NCBI GenBank assembly: GCA_943329165.2
Contig: CALQCV020000075.1
Location: forward strand, 1-8,179
Origin: Candidatus Nitrotoga sp. CP45
GTDB taxonomy: Bacteria > Bacteroidota > Bacteroidia > Flavobacteriales > Flavobacteriaceae
Direction: 5' to 3'
DNA: 8,179 nucleotides
Positions 1 through 6,358 of the stretch are shown here, piece by piece (positions within the stretch are counted from its first letter, which is position 1; every line of letters starts with the position of its first letter). The notes beneath the pieces were generated by a model that was given only the letters and a program-made list of their open reading frames with translations, was not told the origin of the DNA and ran no database searches. The translations under genes were made by a program, and so were the position numbers.

Positions 1-42
1 ATATCTTTTTTGATTTAAATTTAAGGTCAATTAGAACCCAAA

Positions 43-103
43 TGTCAGTCTGAGCTTGTCGAAGACATTTAAAAAGATGCATTTCGACAGGCTCAATGTG
101 ACA
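43..103. repeat. Imperfect palindrome of the dispersed TGAGCTTGTCGAA type
   Basis: Two arms at 43-63 and 83-103 are inverted copies that match at 17 of 21 positions, separated by a 19-base A+T-rich spacer. The outer TGTCA and the inner TGAGC and TGTCGAA blocks pair, with mismatches between them. There is no T-tract after the second arm, so it is not a standard intrinsic terminator. From memory, close variants of TGAGCTTGTCGAA recur as intergenic palindromes in many bacterial genomes, including flavobacteria. It lies between whatever is left of the window and cphA. The rest of 1-196 is A+T-rich, and I could identify no gene or clear promoter in it. Confidence 0.7.
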
Positions 104-196
104 ATCGATTTAATATTAGCCATAAAAAATAATTACACCCAACGGGTTATTTTTAACAAAATCATTACTCATTACTTTTATTAATTATTCCTAATC

Positions 197-2812
197 ATGA
201 AAATAGATAAGATACAAGCACTTCGCGGTCCCAATATTTGGAGTGTTCAACGTAAGAAATTAATCCAAATGCGTCTTGATTTGGAAGAAATGGAACAATT
301 CCCAACCAACAAAATTGATGGTTTTCATGAAAGGATAGAAGCTATGTTTCCAACAATGATTGAACATCGCTGCTCTGAAGGTGTTCGTGGCGGATTTTTT
401 TCCCGCATAGAACGAGGAACATGGATGGGACACGTAATTGAACATATTGCTTTAGAAATTCAAACGCTGGCCGGAATGGAAACCGGTTTTGGAAGAACCC
501 GAGAAACCAAAACACCCGGAATATATAATGTAGTTTTTAGTTATACTGAAGAAAATGTCGGAATGTTTGCTGCCGAAAGTGCCGTTGCCATTGCAGAAGC
601 TTTAATTGCAGGGACACCTTATGATCTTGAGGCAGATATTCAGGAAATGCGTGAAATTAGAGAGCGCGTTCGTCTCGGTCCATCGACAGGAAGTATCGTT
701 GAAGATGCAGTTTCGAGAGATATTCCATGGATTAGATTAGGAACTAACTCATTAGTACAATTAGGTTACGGAATCAATCAAATGCGTTTTCAGGCAACCA
801 TTACATGTAAAACAAGTAGTATTGCAGTTGATATTGCTTGTAACAAGGAGCAAACTAAAAAAATGCTTGATGCTGCTTCTATTCCTGTAGCAAATGGCGG
901 AATTTGTGTTGATGAAGAAGATTTAGATGAAGTTATCAAAAAAATTGGTTATCCAATTGTTATTAAACCTTTGGATGGAAATCACGGAAAAGGCGCTTCT
1001 ATCAATATAAAAACTAGAGAGGATGCAGTTGATGGTTTGGCTTATGCTAAAAAATATAGCCATCGTGTTATAGTCGAAAAATTTATCACCGGTTATGACT
1101 TTAGGGTTTTAATCATCGATAACAAATTAGTGGCTGCTGCCAAACGAGAGCCTGCTCATGTTAAAGGTGACGGACAACATACCATCCAACAATTAATTGA
1201 CGAAATTAATAAAGATCCACGTCGTGGTTACGGACATGAAAATGTTTTAACCCAAATTGATGTCGATAGAGATACCAACGATTTATTAGAAAAATTAAAT
1301 TATACTTTAGAAACAGTTCTTAAAAAAGGAGAAGTCGTTTATCTAAAATCAACTGCGAATTTGAGCACTGGCGGAACTTCTATTGATGTAACGGATATGA
1401 TGCATCCTGAAAATATTTTCCTTTGCGAAAGAATTTCCCGTGTCATCGGATTAGACATTTGTGGTGTTGATATCATGGCAGAAAACCTAACCCAACCTTT
1501 GAAAGAAAACGGTGGTTGTATTTTAGAAGTAAATGCTGCACCCGGATTCCGAATGCACTTGGCACCATCAGAGGGATTACCAAGAAACGTTGCTGCACCG
1601 GTTATAGATATGCTTTATCCTCCGGGAAAACCAAGTCGTATTCCGATAATTGCGGTTACTGGAACCAACGGAAAAACAACTACAACACGCCTTTTAGCTC
1701 ACATCGTAAAAAATAATGGGTATCAAGTTGGATTCACAACATCAGACGGGATTTATGTTCAAAACCATATGATGGAAAAAGGCGATACGACAGGTCCCCT
1801 TTCTGCAGAATACATTTTAAAAGATCCAACGGTTGAATTTGCCGTTTTAGAAACAGCTCGCGGCGGAATTCTTCGCTCCGGACTTGGTTTTAGCCGATGC
1901 GATATTGCGATTATTACCAACATTCAGGAAGACCATTTAGGATTGAGCGACATTCACACTTTAGACGATTTAGCTCGTGTAAAAAGTACGGTTGTAAAAA
2001 GCGTTAAGAAAGATGGTTGGGCAATTTTGAATGCTGAAGACGAACAATGTTTGAAAATTGCTAACGAATTAAGTTGCAATATCGCTTACTTTAGTATGGA
2101 TGAAAATAATCCAAAAGTAAAACAGTTTTCTAAAGAAGGCAAAATTGTAGCCGTTTATGAAAACGGATACATCACCATCAAAAAAGGAGAATGGAAAATC
2201 AGAGTGGAAAAAGCGACTCACGTTCCCTTGACGATGGGAGGAAAAGCCAAATTTATGATTGCCAATGTGTTGGCCGCGACTTTAGCGAGTTATTTACATG
2301 GCTTTAAAACCGAAGATATTAGTTTGTCATTACAAACCTTTATTCCGAGTGCGGCACAAACGCCAGGTAGAATGAATATTTTTGAGTTCAAAAAATTTAA
2401 AGTATTAATTGACTTTGCGCATAATCCTTCAGGATATAGAGGAATTGAGGAATATTTAAGCACTGTTGAAGCCACCAAAAAAATTGGAATTATTGCCGGA
2501 ATTGGTGACCGTCGTGACGAAGACATTAAAGAATGTGCCATGATTGCGGCTCGAATGTTTGATCATATCATCATCCGACAAGAGAAATATCTGCGAGGCA
2601 GAACCGAAGAGGAAATCATTGGTTTAATCATGGAAGGAATTACTGAAAGTGGCAGAAATGTGACTCACGAAATTATTTCTAAAGAAGTGGAAGCTATAAA
2701 ACATGCCATCAATAATGCCGAAGAAGGTAGCTTCATTACTGCGTTGAGCGATGTCGTATCTAATGCTATCAATATAGTCCAAGAATATTTGGATAAGGAA
2801 AATGAAGAATAA
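197..2812 (+). CDS. cphA: Cyanophycin synthetase (CphA1 type)
   Basis: This enzyme builds cyanophycin in the cytoplasm. It adds aspartate to the poly-Asp backbone and then arginine to each Asp side chain, spending ATP at each step. At 871 residues it has the usual full length. Three parts are visible. The N-terminal domain (about 1-160) contains HVIEH at 79-83. The ATP-grasp domain (about 200-480) has VIKPLDGNHGKGAS at 255-268, a conserved PAHVKGDG segment at 319-326 and EVNAAPGFRMH at 444-454. The Mur-ligase-like domain (about 485-871) has the P-loop GTNGKTTTT at 489-497, NIQEDHLG at 575-582 and DFAHNPSGYRG at 739-749. All key motifs look intact. The start gives the family-typical opening (MKI, then LRGPN at 9-13). 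An intrinsic terminator follows the stop. A weak -7-like TACTTTTA lies at 173-180, but I would not call it a promoter. In this phylum the gene usually sits beside cyanophycinase and isoaspartyl peptidase genes, neither of which is in the window. Confidence 0.97.
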   Translation: MKIDKIQALRGPNIWSVQRKKLIQMRLDLEEMEQFPTNKIDGFHERIEAMFPTMIEHRCSEGVRGGFFSRIERGTWMGHVIEHIALEIQTLAGMETGFGRTRETKTPGIYNVVFSYTEENVGMFAAESAVAIAEALIAGTPYDLEADIQEMREIRERVRLGPSTGSIVEDAVSRDIPWIRLGTNSLVQLGYGINQMRFQATITCKTSSIAVDIACNKEQTKKMLDAASIPVANGGICVDEEDLDEVIKKIGYPIVIKPLDGNHGKGASINIKTREDAVDGLAYAKKYSHRVIVEKFITGYDFRVLIIDNKLVAAAKREPAHVKGDGQHTIQQLIDEINKDPRRGYGHENVLTQIDVDRDTNDLLEKLNYTLETVLKKGEVVYLKSTANLSTGGTSIDVTDMMHPENIFLCERISRVIGLDICGVDIMAENLTQPLKENGGCILEVNAAPGFRMHLAPSEGLPRNVAAPVIDMLYPPGKPSRIPIIAVTGTNGKTTTTRLLAHIVKNNGYQVGFTTSDGIYVQNHMMEKGDTTGPLSAEYILKDPTVEFAVLETARGGILRSGLGFSRCDIAIITNIQEDHLGLSDIHTLDDLARVKSTVVKSVKKDGWAILNAEDEQCLKIANELSCNIAYFSMDENNPKVKQFSKEGKIVAVYENGYITIKKGEWKIRVEKATHVPLTMGGKAKFMIANVLAATLASYLHGFKTEDISLSLQTFIPSAAQTPGRMNIFEFKKFKVLIDFAHNPSGYRGIEEYLSTVEATKKIGIIAGIGDRRDEDIKECAMIAARMFDHIIIRQEKYLRGRTEEEIIGLIMEGITESGRNVTHEIISKEVEAIKHAINNAEEGSFITALSDVVSNAINIVQEYLDKENEE

Positions 2813-2819
2813 ATAACAT

Positions 2820-2857
2820 AATCCCAAACCTCAAAAGTTTGGGATTTTATCTTTTTT
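2820..2857 (+). terminator. Intrinsic terminator after cphA
   Basis: A perfect 10-bp stem (AATCCCAAAC at 2820-2829 with GTTTGGGATT at 2837-2846) and a 7-base loop are followed by a T-rich run ending in six Ts at 2852-2857. It begins 7 bases after the cphA stop codon. The T-run ends only 5 bases before the ATG of the next gene. Confidence 0.9.
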
Positions 2858-2862
2858 AGTAG

Positions 2863-3324
2863 ATGAGGAAACTCCAAACATTTTTAAACGAATTAGAATT
2901 CCATATTCCCGATTTTGAAAAAACAAATCCTGTCGTTTCACAAGCTACTATTGGTTGGCAAATTGACCATAGTTTATTGGTGATTAATGCCGTTGTTGAT
3001 GAACTCAAAAACTCTAATCCAGAAAATTATAATTGGAAGTTTAGTAAGATGCGGCTCTTTATCCAAATTGTAAATACAATTCCGAGAGGAAAAGTCAGAG
3101 CGCCAAAAACCGTAAAACCTCTAGATGTGGCAACGCTTCAAGAATTAAAAACAAAACTCGAACTTGCTAAAAAAAATATCGCGAACCTTTCAACACTTAC
3201 TTCGAAAAGCTATTTCACGCATCCTTTCTTTGGCGATTTGAATTTAAAATCAGCAATTTGGTTTTTGAAATTACACACGAAACATCATTTGAAGATAATT
3301 GAGGATATACGTAATTCTGCATGA
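2863..3324 (+). CDS. DinB/DUF1569-like putative metal-binding protein
   Basis: This is a small cytoplasmic protein of 153 residues with no signal peptide or membrane segment. It resembles the DinB/YfiT-like four-helix-bundle superfamily, and most of all DUF1569-type proteins. The signs are a His in the first long helix (H36 in GWQIDHSLL), HPFFG at 120-124, and a C-terminal helix with HTKHH at 138-142. H36, H138 and H142 are the likely metal ligands, as the superfamily uses a three-His site. Some relatives are thiol-dependent transferases or hydrolases. The substrate here cannot be told from the sequence. The ATG at 2863 gives a family-like N-terminus but lies only 5 bases after the cphA terminator, with no ribosome-binding site or promoter that I recognise. 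The stop codon is 3 bases from the stop of the convergent gene. The superfamily assignment is by motif and memory, so it is moderately secure. Confidence 0.8.
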   Translation: MRKLQTFLNELEFHIPDFEKTNPVVSQATIGWQIDHSLLVINAVVDELKNSNPENYNWKFSKMRLFIQIVNTIPRGKVRAPKTVKPLDVATLQELKTKLELAKKNIANLSTLTSKSYFTHPFFGDLNLKSAIWFLKLHTKHHLKIIEDIRNSA

Positions 3325-3327
3325 TTA

Positions 3328-4587
3328 CTAAGTCTTCTGCGGTTTCTTTCTTGCTGCAGGAAATAATACGTTGTTCAAAATCAACCGGAAACCAGGAGAG
3401 TTTGGATGCAAATCTAATACGGTTGCCTCGTCACCTACTCTATGTTGGTAATCTTCAGGATCGTGACCACCATAAAAAGTGAAAAATCCTTTTCCTTTTT
3501 GTCCGTGAATATAACGTGCTTCGTCATTCAATTCGTTCTTTCCTAAAATCGACACATTTGACTTTATCAATTCACTGTCAAAAGCAGTGGTTTGACCCAT
3601 AAAACCTTTTACCAATTGTGTGTGGTTTTGGCACAACATACTCGGAATAACGTCCCATTTTGCAGAGAATTCCATCAAGGTGAAATAATCTTTTTCAAAA
3701 GGAATACGACGCTTTTCAGTCATGTCAATATCCGAAAACTCATAGTGATCGGGCTTTCTGTCCAGAATAAAATTTTTGAACGCAAAGGTTTTGGTATAAT
3801 CTATTTTCGATTGGTAATTTGGTTCGCTGTCATCTCCATCAAACATGGGTTCGCAAATATCAACTCCATCAGCAGAAAGTGCAATATCAAAACTATCCGT
3901 TGCCGAACACATGGCAAACATGAATCCACCACCAATCACAAAATCCCGAATCTTTTTGGCAACCGCCAATTTATCCTGTGACACTTTAGGAAAACCTAAT
4001 TTGGCAGCTAAGGCTTCGGCATCTTTCTTTTGTTCAATATACCATGGCGTATTGCGATACGCTCCATAAAACTTCCCATATTGGCCTGTAAAATCTTCGT
4101 GATGCAAATGCAACCAATCGTATAACAACAATTGATCACTCAACACTTCTTCATCGTAAACAACTTTAAACGGAATTTCAGCATAAGTCAAAACCATGGT
4201 CACAGCGTCATCCCACGGTTGCTTTCCCGGTGGCGAATAAACTGCAATTTTTGGAGCCTTTTCCAAAACCACCGTTTCCATATTTTGTGATGGACTTGAA
4301 ATATCAGCTATTATAGACTGCATTTCGGCATCGGATAAAATCTCAAAACTTACACCTCTAATTTGACATTCCTTCCTGATTTCGGGAACATCAGGCAACA
4401 AAAAAGAACCGCCGCGATAGTTGAGTAACCAACTGGCTTTATATTGTTTGTCCAATGCCCAATAGGTAATTCCGTATGCCTTAAGATGATTTTTTTGTGT
4501 ACTTTCATCCATTGGCAACAAAATAAAATTTGCCTTAGCGGAAAAGGAAATCAGAATCAGGAATATATAGAGTGACTTTTTAAACAT
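3328..4587 (-). CDS. Exported protein of unknown function, often labelled 'asparagine synthetase B'
   Basis: This 419-residue protein is conserved in flavobacteria. Residues 1-19 form a clear Sec signal peptide: MFKKS, a hydrophobic core, then AKA before N20. The mature protein should therefore be periplasmic. As I recall, homologues are named asparagine synthetase B, but that enzyme's Cys2 glutaminase domain and SGGxDS synthetase motif are absent. The visible features instead suggest a class I glutamine-amidotransferase/ThuA-like fold. KIAVYSPPGKQPWDDAV at 113-129 could be the first strand and loop. GGGFMFAMCSATDSFD at 219-234 could be a nucleophile-elbow-like turn with C227. FYGGHDPEDYQH at 371-382 includes H375 as a possible catalytic or metal-binding His. 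HLHHEDFTG at 160-168 is another His/acid cluster. A -7 promoter motif lies just upstream and the dnaB terminator lies beyond it, so the gene is probably transcribed alone. I cannot assign a reaction. A link to the nearby cphA is only positional. Confidence 0.85.
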   Translation of the reverse strand: MFKKSLYIFLILISFSAKANFILLPMDESTQKNHLKAYGITYWALDKQYKASWLLNYRGGSFLLPDVPEIRKECQIRGVSFEILSDAEMQSIIADISSPSQNMETVVLEKAPKIAVYSPPGKQPWDDAVTMVLTYAEIPFKVVYDEEVLSDQLLLYDWLHLHHEDFTGQYGKFYGAYRNTPWYIEQKKDAEALAAKLGFPKVSQDKLAVAKKIRDFVIGGGFMFAMCSATDSFDIALSADGVDICEPMFDGDDSEPNYQSKIDYTKTFAFKNFILDRKPDHYEFSDIDMTEKRRIPFEKDYFTLMEFSAKWDVIPSMLCQNHTQLVKGFMGQTTAFDSELIKSNVSILGKNELNDEARYIHGQKGKGFFTFYGGHDPEDYQHRVGDEATVLDLHPNSPGFRLILNNVLFPAARKKPQKT

Positions 4588-4606
4588 TTTGTTAAAATAA
4601 TAAGCT

Positions 4607-4614
4607 CAAAGATA
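4607..4614 (-). promoter_or_regulatory. Probable -7 promoter element for the exported-protein gene
   Basis: Read on the minus strand this is TATCTTTG, an exact match to the Bacteroidota -7 consensus TAnnTTTG. It lies 19 bases before the ATG at 4587, leaving a short leader. No good TTG (-33 element) is seen at the expected distance; the region there is T-rich (TTTTTC). It sits downstream of the dnaB terminator, where a fresh promoter would be expected. Confidence 0.5.
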
Positions 4615-4639
4615 ACAGATTTACTGTGAAGAAAAACAT

Positions 4640-4664
4640 AAAAAAATCCCGATTGCTCAGGATT
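4640..4664 (-). terminator. Intrinsic terminator after dnaB
   Basis: Read on the minus strand, AATCCTGA (4657-4664) pairs with TCGGGATT (4645-4652) through 8 bp including one T-G wobble. The loop is GCAA, a GNRA-type tetraloop. Seven Ts (4640-4646, the last two shared with the stem) follow. It starts 6 bases after the dnaB stop codon, which fits termination of dnaB transcription. Confidence 0.85.
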
Positions 4665-4670
4665 AAATTT

Positions 4671-6218
4671 TTAGAATGGAACATCGCTATCGTCGTCATT
4701 GGAATTGATATTGCTTCCAAAAGCTTCGTTAGCTGACGGTAAATTTTTCGTCATAAACGGATTATCATCGTGGTTCATTTTTGACGGTAAATCGTCAAAA
4801 GTACTTCCGTATTCTTCCAAGTTATCAAACTTACCAAGGTTACCGATGAATTTCAGTCTGATACTTTCTAACGAACCGTTTCTGTGCTTGGCAATAATAA
4901 ATTCGGCCTGACCTGCGGTTGGTGTTTGCTCTTCATCATCCCATTCATCAATTTTGTAATATTCAGGACGATAAATAAACGAAACGATATCGGCATCCTG
5001 TTCAATCGCGCCCGATTCCCGTAAGTCAGAAAGCAAAGGTCTTTTGCTTGAACCACGTGTTTCAACAGCACGTGATAATTGAGATAAGGCAATTACCGGA
5101 ATTTCAAGTTCTTTTGCGAGAGCTTTTAAGTTTCTGGAAATAGTTGAGATTTCTTGTTCACGATTACCCATTCCTTTTCCGCTGCTTCCGCCAGCAGTCA
5201 TCAGTTGAAGATAATCAACAATGATGAGTTTTATCCCGTGTTGCGATGATAAACGACGCGCTTTGGCTCTTAAATCAAAGATGGAAAGCGAAGGGGAATC
5301 ATCGATATACAAAGGAGCTTTTTCCAAATCTTTTACTTTGGTAGAAAGCTGTTCCCATTCGTGTTTTTCTAACTTTCCGGTTCTTAATTTCTCGGAAGAC
5401 AAACCGGTTTCAGATGAAATTAAACGCGTAATTAACTGCACAGATGACATCTCTAATGAAAATAATGCAACCGGTTGATTTAAATCAATTGCAATATTTC
5501 TGGCCATTGACAATACAAAAGCAGTTTTACCCATACCGGGACGAGCCGCAATAATGATTAAATCAGAAGGCTGCCAACCCGAAGTTATTTTATCAAGCTT
5601 ATGAAAGCCAGTGGCAATTCCACTCATCCCTTCCTTGTTAGCTATATCTTCAATTCGCTTTTTGGCTTGGATTACCAAACTTTGAGCGGTTTCAGAACTA
5701 CGTTTAATATTTCCCTGCGTTACTTCGTAGAGTTTTGATTCCGCTTTATCTAATAAATCAAAAACGTCTGTGGTTTCATCATAGGATTCTTCGATGATTT
5801 CGGATGAGATTTTTATTAAGCTGCGTTGAATGTATTTCTGTAAAATAATTCTCGAGTGAAATTCGATATGAGCCGAAGATGATATCTTTTGCGTAAGCTG
5901 AATCAAGTAAAAATCGCCTCCTGCCAAATCTAATTTGGCGCTTTTTTTCAGCTGAGCCGAAACTGTTAATAAGTCAATAGGCTGAGAATCTGTGAATAAC
6001 TGAAAAATAGCTTCAAAAATATGCTTGTGTGCTTCCTTGTAAAAAGCATCTGGTTGTAATATATCGATAACCTCATCAACCCCTTTTTTATCAATCATCA
6101 TCGCACCAAGCACCGCTTCCTCTAGGTCGAGTACTTGTGGTGGGAGCTTTCCTTTTTCTAAGTTTATAATAGTAGTTTTATCTACTTTTATAGGGTTCAT
6201 ATTTCTGAGATTTTCCAT
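4671..6218 (-). CDS. dnaB: Replicative DNA helicase DnaB
   Basis: DnaB is the hexameric ATP-driven helicase that unwinds DNA at the replication fork and recruits primase. At 515 residues it is somewhat longer than E. coli DnaB because of an N-terminal lead and a C-terminal tail. The N-terminal domain starts near LPPQVLDLEEAVLGAMM (25-41), and a linker helix follows. The RecA-like ATPase has Walker A ARPGMGKTA at 225-233, catalytic Glu E256 in SLEM, Walker B LIIVDYLQL at 331-339, SQLSRAVE at 379-386, LSDLRESGAIEQDAD at 396-410, and AKHRNG at 443-448 with the expected Lys and Arg-finger residues. No intein is present. Residues 466-515 form a polar, probably disordered tail ending DDDSDVPF. A second in-frame ATG at codon 7 (6198-6200) is possible. 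I keep 6218 because homologues I recall begin with a similar MEN lead. An inverted repeat lies upstream and its own terminator downstream, which suggests a single-gene transcript. Confidence 0.97.
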   Translation of the reverse strand: MENLRNMNPIKVDKTTIINLEKGKLPPQVLDLEEAVLGAMMIDKKGVDEVIDILQPDAFYKEAHKHIFEAIFQLFTDSQPIDLLTVSAQLKKSAKLDLAGGDFYLIQLTQKISSSAHIEFHSRIILQKYIQRSLIKISSEIIEESYDETTDVFDLLDKAESKLYEVTQGNIKRSSETAQSLVIQAKKRIEDIANKEGMSGIATGFHKLDKITSGWQPSDLIIIAARPGMGKTAFVLSMARNIAIDLNQPVALFSLEMSSVQLITRLISSETGLSSEKLRTGKLEKHEWEQLSTKVKDLEKAPLYIDDSPSLSIFDLRAKARRLSSQHGIKLIIVDYLQLMTAGGSSGKGMGNREQEISTISRNLKALAKELEIPVIALSQLSRAVETRGSSKRPLLSDLRESGAIEQDADIVSFIYRPEYYKIDEWDDEEQTPTAGQAEFIIAKHRNGSLESIRLKFIGNLGKFDNLEEYGSTFDDLPSKMNHDDNPFMTKNLPSANEAFGSNINSNDDDSDVPF

Positions 6219-6237
6219 GTAGCGAAAGTAATTATTT

Positions 6238-6269
6238 TGTTGAATTTATTCCTGCAGAGTTATTCAACA
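6238..6269. repeat. Inverted repeat upstream of dnaB, possible operator
   Basis: Arms TGTTGAAT (6238-6245) and ATTCAACA (6262-6269) are perfect inverted copies around a 16-base spacer that holds CTGCAG near its centre. The repeat lies 20-51 bases upstream of the dnaB ATG, in the region expected to hold the dnaB promoter. No T-tract follows it, so it is not a terminator. Two 8-base arms could be a dimeric regulator site, but in A+T-rich DNA such a pair can arise by chance. Confidence 0.4.
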
Positions 6270-6305
6270 GTAATGTTTATAAGTTTCTTTTTTTTGTTAA
6301 TAACC

Positions 6306-6340
6306 AAAAAAAAATCCGAAACTATTGGGCTTCGGATTTT
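6306..6340 (-). terminator. Intrinsic terminator after accA
   Basis: Read on the minus strand, AAAATCCGAA (6331-6340) pairs perfectly over 10 bp with TTCGGATTTT (6311-6320), with a 10-base loop. A run of nine Ts (6306-6314, partly in the stem) follows. It begins 18 bases after the accA stop and separates accA from dnaB. Confidence 0.9.
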
Positions 6341-6358
6341 AGTATAATTTATAAGAAA

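Noticed and set aside
1..53. Short open frame at the left edge, reading IFFDLNLRSIRTQ and ending in TGA at 51-53, possibly the tail of an upstream gene.
   Set aside because: It has too few residues to recognise and does not match any cyanophycinase C-terminus I recall. In A+T-rich DNA such a frame is uninformative.
137..150. ACCC-AAC-GGGT followed by TTATTTTT, upstream of cphA, as a possible hairpin or attenuator.
   Set aside because: The stem is only 4 bp with a 3-base loop. That is too weak to call a terminator or riboswitch, and no conserved riboswitch core is visible.
3592..3981. A 129-codon + strand open frame opposite the exported-protein gene.
   Set aside because: It is fully antisense to a conserved gene with clear motifs and a signal peptide, and its own translation shows no recognisable domain.
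3328..4587. The exported protein as a cyanophycin-degrading enzyme working with CphA.
   Set aside because: It lacks the GTSAG-type serine elbow of cyanophycinase, and its signal peptide places it outside the cytoplasm where CphA works. Only proximity supports a link.
6223..6230. TACTTTCG on the minus strand as a dnaB -7 promoter element.
   Set aside because: It has one mismatch to TAnnTTTG and no -33 element at the right distance. It would also place the transcription start at about the ATG. This would only make sense if dnaB began at codon 7 or were leaderless.
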